From NCBI GenBank assembly GCA_030044395.1, contig JASHVW010000098.1, positions 1 through 13,105 on the forward strand: a stretch of DNA of 13,105 bases. Reading direction: 5' to 3'. This DNA is from Verrucomicrobiia bacterium (GTDB lineage Bacteria > Verrucomicrobiota > Verrucomicrobiia > Limisphaerales > UBA11358). The notes beneath the pieces were generated by a model, which saw only the letters and a list, made by a program, of their open reading frames with translations, was not told the origin of the DNA and searched no databases. Made by a program: the position numbers and the translations under genes. Below, one piece after another: positions 5,853 through 13,105 of the stretch; the first letter of the stretch is position 1; each line of letters begins with the position of its first letter.

Positions 5853-6041
5853 AGACCGCGAAATACGAAGGAAAAAATTGCGGGCGACGAGCTGGTGACT
5901 TTCATTTTTTTCGATGAGGGAAAAAGTTCCTGGCGACGGCAGTTTGATGGTCCGGCCCGGGGTCAGAAACATGTCGTCGCCCTCATGATGCAACGTCCAG
6001 GCGTGCGCCTCCGAGTGTTCTGGCGACTTGTCCGGGACAAG
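5853..6041 (-). pseudogene. 5'-truncated DUF2917-like remnant upstream of the propeller gene
   Basis: The minus frame after a TGA at about 6044-6042 reads EAHAWTLHHEGDDMFLTPGR, then TIKLPSPGTFSLIEKNES. This resembles the second half of DUF2917 proteins: W-T-EGD---L-PG--I-LP--G---IE. The N-terminal half is missing, because the recognisable part stops close to the MDR gene's stop codon and a perfect palindrome. The frame carries no stop and continues into the PQQ-like gene, so automatic annotation may fuse them into a 448-residue protein. The family assignment rests on about 40 residues. Confidence 0.45.
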
Positions 6042-6043
6042 TC
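6025..6043. repeat. Perfect 19-bp palindrome
   Basis: GACTTGTCCGGGACAAGTC has 9-bp perfect arms around one central base. It lies 12 bp after the stop of the MDR gene and at the 5' end of the DUF2917-like remnant. No T-run follows on the minus strand, so it is a weak terminator candidate. It may be a REP-type unit or a protein-binding site. Confidence 0.7.
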
Positions 6044-6055
6044 AAAGGCGTTGCG

Positions 6056-7072
6056 TCACGGTTCCACCGCGATGATTACTTTGCCGAAATGCGCGCCGCT
6101 TTCCTGGTAACGATAGGCGGCTGGCGCCTCGGCAAACGGGAACACCCGGTCTATCACGGGTTTGAGTTGGTGGAGCGAAATTGCGCGGTTCATCGCCGCG
6201 AACATATCGCGGCTTCCGACAAAGATGCCGCGGACGACCGCTGATTTGCCGAGGATATCGCGCAGCGCCACGTCACTCGTGAAGCCGCTCACACCGCCGA
6301 TGACGCTGATGGTCCCGCACATCGCCACCGCGCGGAGCGACCGCGGAAAGGTGTCGGTGCCGCCCACCTCGACAACGTGGTCCGCACCCGCCTTGTCCGT
6401 GAGGCGGGACACTTCCGTTTCCCAATCCGGCTTCATCCGGTAGTTGATGAGGTGGTCCGCGCCCAGAGCTCTGGCACGGGCGAGTTTCGCGTCTGAGCTG
6501 GAGGTGATGATGACGCGGGCGCCGTGCATTTTCGCAAATTGGAGGGCGAAAATGGACACACCGCCCGTGCCGAGCACCAGCACGGTCTGGCCGGCCGAAA
6601 GGCAGCCGTTCGTGACCAGTGCGTGCCAAGCCGTGAGGGCGGCGCAGGGGAGGGTGGCCGCTTCCTCAAAACTCAAGTGCGGCGGCAGCGCAATGACGCC
6701 GTCTGCCGACAGGGGGACGTATTGGGCCAGCATGCCATTGATGGAGCCGCCCAAGGCGGTGTCAAAGGTCTCGCGCCGGGGCGGGCCACTCTGCCAGTTC
6801 TGGAAGAAGGTGCCTGCGACGCGGTCCCCCGGTTTCCAGCGCGTCACGCCTTCGCCGACGGCGGCAATTTCGCCCGCGCCATCTGAAAGCGGGACAAGTG
6901 GCAGTGGCAGGCTGGGGCCGTAACGGCCGGTGGCGACCATGAGGTCGCGGTAATTCAACGAGGTTGCGCGTACTCGCACGACGACCTGACCGGGGCCGGG
7001 CGTCGGTTCGGGCCGTTCCATCAATTTCAATGCGCCCACGCCCGTTGGCGCTGTGACTTGCCATGACTTCAT
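6056..7072 (-). CDS. NAD(P)-dependent MDR oxidoreductase (zinc-independent, quinone-oxidoreductase type)
   Basis: The product has 338 residues. It has an N-terminal GroES-like fold with SLNYRDLMVATGRYG (38-52) and GEGVTRWKPGDRV, then a Rossmann fold with VLGTGGVSIFALQFAK (166-181) and ITSSSDAKLARARALGADH (189-207), and ends GKVIIAVEP. The Cys-Gly-x-Cys-His of zinc alcohol dehydrogenases is replaced by SLNYRD, so the catalytic zinc is absent, as in the MDR7 / quinone oxidoreductase branch. These enzymes reduce quinones or enones with NADPH; the SSSDAK loop fits NADPH but the substrate cannot be read from sequence. Start ATG 7072 matches the family (MKSWQV). It is divergent from gltB with 100 bp between starts. 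Confidence 0.9.
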   Translation of the reverse strand: MKSWQVTAPTGVGALKLMERPEPTPGPGQVVVRVRATSLNYRDLMVATGRYGPSLPLPLVPLSDGAGEIAAVGEGVTRWKPGDRVAGTFFQNWQSGPPRRETFDTALGGSINGMLAQYVPLSADGVIALPPHLSFEEAATLPCAALTAWHALVTNGCLSAGQTVLVLGTGGVSIFALQFAKMHGARVIITSSSDAKLARARALGADHLINYRMKPDWETEVSRLTDKAGADHVVEVGGTDTFPRSLRAVAMCGTISVIGGVSGFTSDVALRDILGKSAVVRGIFVGSRDMFAAMNRAISLHQLKPVIDRVFPFAEAPAAYRYQESGAHFGKVIIAVEP

Positions 7073-7087
7073 AAATTGGAAAGATAA

Positions 7088-7100
7088 TGGCGAATTGCCA
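7088..7100. promoter_or_regulatory. Short palindrome in the MDR/gltB divergent spacer
   Basis: TGGCGAATTGCCA pairs at 5 of 6 arm positions around a central A. It sits between the two divergent start codons, where an operator could act on both genes. TTGCCA (7095-7100) with TATTGC (7118-7123) at 17 bp is a weak plus-strand promoter candidate overlapping it. No sigma54 GG-N10-GC motif is seen. Confidence 0.25.
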
Positions 7101-7172
7101 ATTTTTCTAAAAACATTTATTGCGCAACAGCGGATTTTGAGCCAAAAATAAGCGGAACGACGGCTTTGCCAG

Positions 7173-10100
7173 ATGAGACAAAACCTGACGCAACCAAATG
7201 AAGGGAACCGGCGCGCGCAAATACCAAATGTTTTCGCACCGCCGAAACAGGGTCTTTACGACCCGCAGTTCGAGCATGACTCGTGCGGCGTGGGGTTTCT
7301 GGTTCATATCAAGGGTCAAAAATCCCACGGAATTGTCCAGGACGCGCTGAAGATATTGCTAAACCTGGACCATCGCGGCGCCTGCGGGTGCGAGGCGAAC
7401 ACCGGGGACGGCGCCGGCATCCTGCTTCAGGTGCCGCATGATTTCCTGGCCAAGGCCACTGGCGAACTGGGTATCAAACTCCCCGCGCCCGGGCACTACG
7501 GGGTGGGCATGGTGTTCATGCCGCACGGCGCTGGAGAGCGCGACGCGGTGAAAGCGGCCTTTGCGAAAATTGTTACGGAGGAAGGCCAGGCGTTATTGGG
7601 CTGGCGCGATGTTCCCACGGACAATTCCACGCTCGGCAACGGCGCGAAGAATTGCGAACCGCACATGATGCAGGTGTTTGTCGGGCGCGCCGCGGGGGTG
7701 GAGAACGAGGAAGCATTTGAACGGAAACTTTATGTCATCCGCAAAATCGCGGAGCAGAACATTCGTTACGGCAAAAAGGTTCCGGGCGGAAACATTTTTT
7801 ACGTGTCGAGCCTGTCGTGCAAGACGTGCATTTACAAGGGGATGTTGATGCCGGAGCAACTGGCCAAATACTATCCTGATTTGGGGAACGCGGAGATGAA
7901 GACGGCGCTGGCGCTGGTACATTCGCGTTTTTCGACGAACACGTTTCCGAGCTGGGACCGGGCGCATCCCAACCGGTACATAGCGCACAACGGCGAGATT
8001 AACACGCTGCGGGGCAACGTGAACTGGATGCGGTCGGCGGAGGCAAATTTCAAATCGCCGCTTTTCGGCAAGGACATCAAAAAAATCATTCCCGTGATCA
8101 ATACGGACGGATCGGACTCGGCGCAGTTTGACAATTGCGTGGAGATGCTGGTGATGACCGGGCGGGAATTGCCGCACGCGATGATGATGATGATACCGGA
8201 GCCGTGGGAAAACCACGAGAGCATGGATGCGGAGCGGCGCGCGTTTTATGAATTTCACACCTGCCTGATGGAACCGTGGGATGGGCCGGCTTCGATGGCG
8301 TTCACGGACGGAAAAATCATTGGCGCGTGCCTGGACCGGAACGGGCTGCGACCCTCGCGTTATTATGTGACGAAAGATGACCTGGTGATCATGGCGTCGG
8401 AAGCCGGCGTGCTGCCGGTGGCGCCGGAACGTGTTTTGCAAAAAGGGCGGTTGCAACCGGGCCGGATGTTCCTGGTGGACACGGAGCAGGGCCGGATCGT
8501 GGCGGACGAAGAACTGAAGAAAAAATACGCGAGCGCGCATCCGTATCAAAAATGGCTGGCGGAGCATCACGTGCTTCTGGAGGATTTACCAGAGGCGGCG
8601 CAAAAGACCGAACCGGACCACCGGACGATTTTGCAGCGGCAGCAGGCGTTCGGCTACAGCTTCGAGGATTTGCGGTTTCTGATTGCGCCGATGGGGAATG
8701 ACGGCGTCCAGCCGCTCGGCTCGATGGGGACGGACACGCCGCTGGCGGTGCTTTCGAACCGGCCGCAGTTGCTTTACAATTATTTCAAGCAACTCTTTGC
8801 GCAGGTGACCAATCCGCCGATTGACCCGATTCGCGAGGAGATCATCACCTCGACGGAAACGATGGTGGGTGGTCGCGGCGGGTTGTTGAACCCGGGGCCG
8901 GAGAGCTGCGCGATGATCAAGTTGAAGCACCCGATTCTGACCAATGATGAACTGGAAAAGTTGCGGTTCATTGAAAAGAAGGCGTACAAGGCGGTGACGC
9001 TGCCGATCTTGTTCCAAGCGGGCAAAGAGGGGGCAGAGACGAACCTCGAAAAGGCGCTGGGAAAAATATTTGCCGACGCCGACGAGGCGATTAGCGGCGG
9101 CGCGAACATTCTGGTTTTGTCGGACCGCGGGATTTCGCCGCAACTGGCGCCGATCCCCGCGCTATTGGCCGTGGCGGGTTTACATCATCATCTGATCCGG
9201 GCCGGCACACGCGGGCGGGTGGGACTGGTGCTGGAATCGGGGGAGCCGCGTGAGGTGCATCATTTTGCGTTGCTGATCGGCTACGGTTGCAGCGCCATCA
9301 ATCCGTATCTGGCGTTTGCGACGCTGGATGATTTGATTCAGCAAGGGTTGCTGGCCAACACCGATCACAAGACGGCGCAGAAGAAATACATCAAGGCGGC
9401 GATCAAAGGGGTAGTGAAAACGATGGCGAAGATGGGGATATCGACCGTTCAAAGTTATCGCGGCGCGCAAATATTTGAGGCGGTGGGCTTGAACGGCGAC
9501 GTGGTGGACAAATATTTCACGTGGACGCCATCGCGGATCCAGGGCGTGGGGCTGGACGTGATTGCGGCGGAGGCGCTGGCGCGGCATCACCATGCTTTTC
9601 CGGACCGACCGGTCAACGGGGTGCTGGAGGCCGGCGGCCAATATCAATGGCGGGACGGCGGGGAATATCATTTGTTCAATCCGCAGACGATCCACAAATT
9701 GCAGAACGCGTGTCGGACGGGCAGCGAAAAGATTTATCGCGAGTATGCCGAGTTGATCAACAACCAGGCGAAAAACCTTTGCACGCTGCGGGGCCTTCTG
9801 GAATTCAAGGATGCCGACAAGGCGCTGCCGCTTGAAGAAGTGGAGCCGGTTGAAGAAATTGTGAAGCGGTTCAAGACAGGGGCGATGAGTTACGGCTCGA
9901 TCTCGAAGGAAGCGCACGAGGCGCTGGCGATTGCGATGAACCGGCTTGGGGGCAAATCCAATACGGGAGAAGGCGGCGAAGATCCGGACCGCTACATTCC
10001 GCTGCCGAACGGGGACTCGAAGAATTCGGCCATCAAGCAGGTGGCGAGCGGGCGGTTTGGCGTGACCAGCCATTACCTGGTCAACGCGAAGGAATTGCAA

Positions 10101-11825
10101 ATCAAGATGGCACAGGGGGCCAAGCCTGGCGAAGGCGGCGAGTTGCCCGGCAAAAAAGTTTATCCGCCCATCGCCAAAGTCAGGGGCACGACGGCGGGCG
10201 TGGGATTGATTTCGCCGCCGCCGCACCACGACATCTATTCCATCGAAGATTTGGCCGAACTGATTCACGATTTGAAGAATTCGAATCGCAATGCGCGCAT
10301 CAGTGTCAAGCTGGTGGCCGAAGTGGGGGTGGGGACGATCGCGGCGGGAGTGGCGAAGGCGCACGCGGACGTGGTTTTAATTTCCGGCCATGATGGTGGG
10401 ACGGGCGCATCGCCGTTGTCTTCGATTAAACATGCGGGCGGGCCATGGGAACTTGGGGTGGCGGAAACGCACCAGACGCTGGTGTTGAACAACCTTCGCA
10501 GCCGCATTTATGTGGAGACGGACGGCCAGTTGAAGACCGGGCGGGACGTGGCGGTGGCGGCGCTGCTTGGGGCGGAGGAATTTGGATTTGCGACGGCGCC
10601 GCTGGTCGTGCTCGGCTGTATCATGATGCGGGTTTGCCATATGAATACGTGTCCGGTGGGCGTGGCGACGCAGGACCCGCGGTTGCGCGCGCGATTCGCG
10701 GGCAACCCGGACCATGTCGTGAATTATATGCGTTTTATAGCGCAGGAACTTCGGGAGATCATGGCGCGGCTCGGCTTCCGCACGCTCGATGAAATGATTG
10801 GGCGGACGGACAAATTGAATCCGTGGAAAGCCATTGACCATTGGAAGGCGCGCGGGCTGGACCTGACGCCAATATTGCACCAGCCGGACGCAGGTCCGGA
10901 AGTGGGGCGTTACCGCCGTCAGGACCAGGAGCACGGCCTGGAGAAATCCCTTGACGTGACGACGTTGCTTGAGATTTGCAAACCAGCGATTGAACGCGGC
11001 GAGCCGATGCGCGCCGAGCTGCCGATCCGGAATGTAAATCGTGTTGTCGGCACAATTACCGGCAGTGAAATCACCAGAAAGTACGGGCCAAACGGTTTGG
11101 CGGAGGACACGGTGCAATTGAAATTCACCGGGAGCGCCGGCCAGAGCTTCGGGGCGTTTGTGCCCAGGGGCATGACGCTTGAACTGGAAGGCGACGCCAA
11201 CGATTACTTCGGCAAAGGACTTAGCGGCGGCAAATTGATTGTCTATCCGCCGAGAGGTTCGACGTTTGAGCCCGGGGAAAACATCATCATCGGCAACGTG
11301 GCGCTTTACGGCGCGACGGGCGGCGAGATTTTTGTACGGGGGATGGCGGGCGAACGCTTTGGAGTCAGGAATTCCGGGGTCAATGCGGTGGTTGAGGCGG
11401 TTGGCGACCACGGATGCGAATACATGACCGGCGGGCGCGTGGTAGTGCTCGGCCGGACGGGGCGCAATTTTGCGGCGGGGATGAGCGGCGGCATCGCCTA
11501 CGTGCTGGATGAAGGCGGCGAATTTGCGTCGCGCTGCAACAAGGAATTGGTCGGCCTCGAAAAACTGGCGGATGCGGACGAAATCGAGGAAGTCTGGAAA
11601 CTGATCCAGCGGCATCAGACGTATACCAACAGCCGGCGCGCCGCGAGGATACTTGGTGATTGGAAGGTGTTCGTGCCGAAATTCGTCAAGGTGTTGCCCA
11701 AGGATTACGCCCGCGTGTTGCAAGCATTGAAAAGGGTTGAGTCCCAAGGCTTGAGCGGCGACGATGCCATTATGGCGGCCTTCGAAGAAAACATTCGCGA
11801 CGTGGCGCGCGTGGGCGGAGGATGA
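7173..11825 (+). CDS. gltB: Glutamate synthase (NADPH) large subunit
   Basis: The product has 1550 residues, a normal length. GltB hydrolyses glutamine and passes the ammonia through a tunnel to 2-oxoglutarate, giving two glutamates; electrons come from NADPH via GltD. HDSCGVGFLV places the amidotransferase nucleophile at Cys38, so a 37-residue propeptide must be removed. The amidotransferase domain covers about 38-430 (with HSRFSTNTFPSW, HNGEINTLRGN), the central domain about 480-780, and the FMN synthase domain about 840-1220 (with GGKSNTGEGGED, SGHDGGTGASP). The 3Fe-4S ligands are C1149, C1155 and C1160 in CIMMRVCHMNTCPVG. The C-terminal GXGXG helix follows at about 1300-1480. Start ATG 7173 leaves a plausible propeptide; no strong Shine-Dalgarno. 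The stop overlaps the start of a GxxExxY remnant, and gltD follows. Confidence 0.97.
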   Translation: MRQNLTQPNEGNRRAQIPNVFAPPKQGLYDPQFEHDSCGVGFLVHIKGQKSHGIVQDALKILLNLDHRGACGCEANTGDGAGILLQVPHDFLAKATGELGIKLPAPGHYGVGMVFMPHGAGERDAVKAAFAKIVTEEGQALLGWRDVPTDNSTLGNGAKNCEPHMMQVFVGRAAGVENEEAFERKLYVIRKIAEQNIRYGKKVPGGNIFYVSSLSCKTCIYKGMLMPEQLAKYYPDLGNAEMKTALALVHSRFSTNTFPSWDRAHPNRYIAHNGEINTLRGNVNWMRSAEANFKSPLFGKDIKKIIPVINTDGSDSAQFDNCVEMLVMTGRELPHAMMMMIPEPWENHESMDAERRAFYEFHTCLMEPWDGPASMAFTDGKIIGACLDRNGLRPSRYYVTKDDLVIMASEAGVLPVAPERVLQKGRLQPGRMFLVDTEQGRIVADEELKKKYASAHPYQKWLAEHHVLLEDLPEAAQKTEPDHRTILQRQQAFGYSFEDLRFLIAPMGNDGVQPLGSMGTDTPLAVLSNRPQLLYNYFKQLFAQVTNPPIDPIREEIITSTETMVGGRGGLLNPGPESCAMIKLKHPILTNDELEKLRFIEKKAYKAVTLPILFQAGKEGAETNLEKALGKIFADADEAISGGANILVLSDRGISPQLAPIPALLAVAGLHHHLIRAGTRGRVGLVLESGEPREVHHFALLIGYGCSAINPYLAFATLDDLIQQGLLANTDHKTAQKKYIKAAIKGVVKTMAKMGISTVQSYRGAQIFEAVGLNGDVVDKYFTWTPSRIQGVGLDVIAAEALARHHHAFPDRPVNGVLEAGGQYQWRDGGEYHLFNPQTIHKLQNACRTGSEKIYREYAELINNQAKNLCTLRGLLEFKDADKALPLEEVEPVEEIVKRFKTGAMSYGSISKEAHEALAIAMNRLGGKSNTGEGGEDPDRYIPLPNGDSKNSAIKQVASGRFGVTSHYLVNAKELQIKMAQGAKPGEGGELPGKKVYPPIAKVRGTTAGVGLISPPPHHDIYSIEDLAELIHDLKNSNRNARISVKLVAEVGVGTIAAGVAKAHADVVLISGHDGGTGASPLSSIKHAGGPWELGVAETHQTLVLNNLRSRIYVETDGQLKTGRDVAVAALLGAEEFGFATAPLVVLGCIMMRVCHMNTCPVGVATQDPRLRARFAGNPDHVVNYMRFIAQELREIMARLGFRTLDEMIGRTDKLNPWKAIDHWKARGLDLTPILHQPDAGPEVGRYRRQDQEHGLEKSLDVTTLLEICKPAIERGEPMRAELPIRNVNRVVGTITGSEITRKYGPNGLAEDTVQLKFTGSAGQSFGAFVPRGMTLELEGDANDYFGKGLSGGKLIVYPPRGSTFEPGENIIIGNVALYGATGGEIFVRGMAGERFGVRNSGVNAVVEAVGDHGCEYMTGGRVVVLGRTGRNFAAGMSGGIAYVLDEGGEFASRCNKELVGLEKLADADEIEEVWKLIQRHQTYTNSRRAARILGDWKVFVPKFVKVLPKDYARVLQALKRVESQGLSGDDAIMAAFEENIRDVARVGGG

Positions 11826-11939
11826 GTTGTCCACAGATTACTCAGATGAACGCAGATTTTCATAAATCCAGCACAGACGGAGATGGGCAAACGTATGCCA
11901 TCATCGGAGCAGCGATGGAAGTTCATCCTCCGCCCACGC
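11809..11939. repeat. 17-bp perfect inverted repeat between the gltB tail and the remnant ORF
   Basis: GCGTGGGCGGAGGATGA (11809-11825, the last five codons and stop of gltB) recurs exactly as its reverse complement at 11923-11939. The arms are 97 bases apart. The right arm begins exactly where the GxxExxY-like reading (AAMEVH) loses similarity. The stem would be GC-rich; no T-run follows. Confidence 0.85.
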
Positions 11940-12010
11940 TCGAATCGGCGCAATCTGCGGATGACCATTCAGTGGATAGAATGAAAAACATCAACCTGAC
12001 AGGAGTATAA
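11822..12010 (+). pseudogene. Truncated GxxExxY-family gene between gltB and gltD
   Basis: The open frame of 62 codons holds MNADFHKSSTDGDGQTYAII followed by GAAMEVH, the typical N-terminus of GxxExxY proteins (PF13366), whose next residues would be RELG-GFLE-VY-EAL. Here the match stops at EVH and is replaced by PPPTLESAQSADDHS. The name-giving GxxExxY motif and the rest of the domain (about 100 residues) are lost. Its ATG overlaps the gltB stop (ATGA), and its TAA at 12008-12010 ends one base before the gltD TTG. The frame therefore bridges the two GOGAT genes and may support translational coupling even though the protein is broken. GxxExxY genes are scattered, mobile-like genes in Verrucomicrobiota; the function is unclear. 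Confidence 0.6.
12001..12005 (+). promoter_or_regulatory. Ribosome binding site of gltD (decides a TTG start)
   Basis: AGGAG lies 6 bases before TTG 12012-12014. It is one of the few clear Shine-Dalgarno sites in the window. It fixes the non-ATG start together with the family N-terminus MGKPTGFL. Confidence 0.8.
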
Positions 12011-12011
12011 T

Positions 12012-13105
12012 TTGGGAAAGCCGACCGGATTTTTAGACTTCAATCGCGAACTGCCGAAAGACCGTTCGCCTTTGGAACGCGTCGCGGATTGGAAGGAATT
12101 CCATCATCACATGGCGGAGGGCGACCTGAAGAAGCAGGGGGCGCGATGCATGGATTGCGGGATTCCGTTTTGCCACACCGGCCAGCTTGTCAGCGGCATG
12201 GCCAGCGGCTGCCCGATTCACAATCTGATTCCGGAATGGAACGACCTGGTTTATCGCGGTCTGTGGAAGGAAGCTCTCGAACGCCTGCACAAGACGAATA
12301 ATTTTCCTGAATTTACCGGACGCGTATGTCCGGCGCCGTGTGAAGGGTCGTGCGTGCTCGGCATCAATGCGCCGCCGGTCACGATTAAAAACATCGAATG
12401 CGCCATCGCCGATAACGGCTGGGAAAACGGCTGGATCAGACCCGAGCTGCCGAAGAAGCGGACCGGGAAGAAAGTGGGCGTGGTTGGTTCCGGTCCGGCT
12501 GGTTTGAGCGCGGCGGCGCAGTTGAACAAGGCCGGGCATCTGGTCACGGTTTTCGAGCGGGCGGATCGGCCCGGCGGTCTGCTCATGTACGGGATTCCGA
12601 ATCCCAAACTCGACAAAAACGAAGTAGTGATGCGGCGGATACAACAGCTTGAGGCTGAAGGTGTCAGCATTGTCTGCAACACCGAGGTTGGGAAGGATTA
12701 CGCGGCGGACAAATTGCTGAAAGAATTCGACGCGGTCATCCTGGCGACCGGGGCGACGAAACCGCGCGATCTGGCGGTACCGGGGCGCGAGCTCAAAGGC
12801 GTCCATTTCGCGATGGAATTTCTAACAGCCAACACGAAGAGCATTTTGGACGGGCATAAGAACGGGAATTACATTGACGCGACGGGCAAGGACGTGGTGG
12901 TGATCGGTGGGGGCGACACGGGGACGGATTGCGTGGCGACTTCGATGCGGCACGGCTGCCAATCACTCGTGCAAGTGGAAATACTGCCCAAGCCGCCGGT
13001 GGAACGAGCGGCGGACAATCCATGGCCCGAGTGGCCGAAGGTTTACAAGCTGGATTACGGCCAGGAGGAAGCAGCCGCAAAATTCGGGGCGGATCCGCGA
13101 ATTTA
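12012..13105 (+). CDS. gltD: Glutamate synthase (NADPH) small subunit, N-terminal 364 residues (runs off the right edge)
   Basis: GltD takes electrons from NADPH through FAD and Fe-S clusters to GltB. The start is TTG 12012, giving MGKPTGFLDFNRELP, the usual GltD N-terminus. The Fe-S part has C46, C49 and C54 in CMDCGIPFC with C67 in SGCPIHNLIPEWNDL, then C106, C110 and C114 in RVCPAPCEGSCVLGI. The FAD fold follows with GVVGSGPAGLSAAAQLNKAG (156-175) and RPGGLLMYGIP. The NADPH fold has VVVIGGGDTGTDCV (295-308). Family proteins are about 480-500 residues, so roughly a quarter is beyond the window. It follows gltB in the usual operon order but is separated by 186 bp that hold the GxxExxY remnant. 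No frameshift or missing key residue is seen in this part. Confidence 0.96.
   Translation, partial: MGKPTGFLDFNRELPKDRSPLERVADWKEFHHHMAEGDLKKQGARCMDCGIPFCHTGQLVSGMASGCPIHNLIPEWNDLVYRGLWKEALERLHKTNNFPEFTGRVCPAPCEGSCVLGINAPPVTIKNIECAIADNGWENGWIRPELPKKRTGKKVGVVGSGPAGLSAAAQLNKAGHLVTVFERADRPGGLLMYGIPNPKLDKNEVVMRRIQQLEAEGVSIVCNTEVGKDYAADKLLKEFDAVILATGATKPRDLAVPGRELKGVHFAMEFLTANTKSILDGHKNGNYIDATGKDVVVIGGGDTGTDCVATSMRHGCQSLVQVEILPKPPVERAADNPWPEWPKVYKLDYGQEEAAAKFGADPRI

Noticed and set aside
6025..6043. Palindrome as a rho-independent terminator of the MDR gene
   Set aside because: The stem is perfect but no T-run follows on the minus strand, and the central single base would force a reduced stem in RNA.
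7073..7172. Sigma54 promoter for gltB
   Set aside because: The GG and GC pairs near 7088-7100 are separated by 6 bases instead of the required 10.
7593..10364. Several further minus-strand frames of 185-394 codons opposite gltB
   Set aside because: Same Arg/His-rich shadow composition; no recognisable domain, no own start signals.
10377..11834. Long minus-strand open frame (485 codons) opposite gltB
   Set aside because: Its product is Arg/His/Pro-rich without any family motif and mirrors GC-rich third positions of gltB, which has all its domains and catalytic residues intact.
11822..12010. Idea that the 62-codon frame is an intact small gene or a third GOGAT subunit
   Set aside because: Its first half is the standard GxxExxY N-terminus and the domain is cut off abruptly at the inverted repeat, so a remnant is the simpler reading.
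1..13105. CRISPR array, tRNA, rRNA, toxin-antitoxin or defence island
   Set aside because: No regularly spaced repeat-spacer pattern, no cloverleaf or rRNA-like segment, and no recognisable defence or toxin families were seen on either strand.

Overview
The window looks like a chromosomal segment of a GC-rich, soil or freshwater type Verrucomicrobiota bacterium, with the Limisphaerales/Pedosphaera group as best guess. This is an inference from several signs: weak or absent Shine-Dalgarno sites at most starts, dispersed REP-like palindromes with a CCTTCGCC core, a 33-residue COX24/bS22-type ribosomal micro-protein, a secreted protein of the kind often anchored by PEP-CTERM, a decayed Fis-type helix-turn-helix, and a GxxExxY remnant. 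No phage, CRISPR, rRNA or tRNA gene was seen.

Left part (1-2000). A secreted-protein gene runs off the left edge on the minus strand. Next to it lies a divergent dihydropteroate-synthase-like gene (384-1274, minus). A gene-poor stretch follows, holding a decayed Fis-type HTH fragment (1533-1643) and a 129-bp element with 17-bp terminal inverted repeats (1656-1784). It ends in a 46-residue secreted histidine-rich peptide gene (1851-1991) with its own promoter.

Middle part (2000-7100). A multi-membrane-span glycosyltransferase (minus) converges on the peptide gene. It is followed by a bS22-like micro-gene with a strong rho-independent terminator, a DUF2203 gene, and a secreted seven-blade-type PQQ-like propeller (minus) whose repeats are exactly 40 residues long. 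Upstream of the propeller sit a DUF2917-like remnant in the same frame and a perfect 19-bp palindrome. A zinc-less MDR oxidoreductase (minus) closes this part.

Right part (7173-13105). This is glutamate synthase (GOGAT), the main route of ammonium assimilation together with glutamine synthetase: complete gltB (1550 residues) and the first 364 codons of gltD. Between them lies a truncated GxxExxY gene. It keeps an open frame that overlaps the gltB stop by ATGA and ends one base before the gltD TTG start. A perfect 17-bp inverted copy of the gltB tail marks the break point of this remnant.

I found no convincing new multi-gene system. The points worth a second look are the altered dihydropteroate synthase, the histidine-rich micro-peptide, the 129-bp hairpin element, and the remnant that bridges gltB and gltD.
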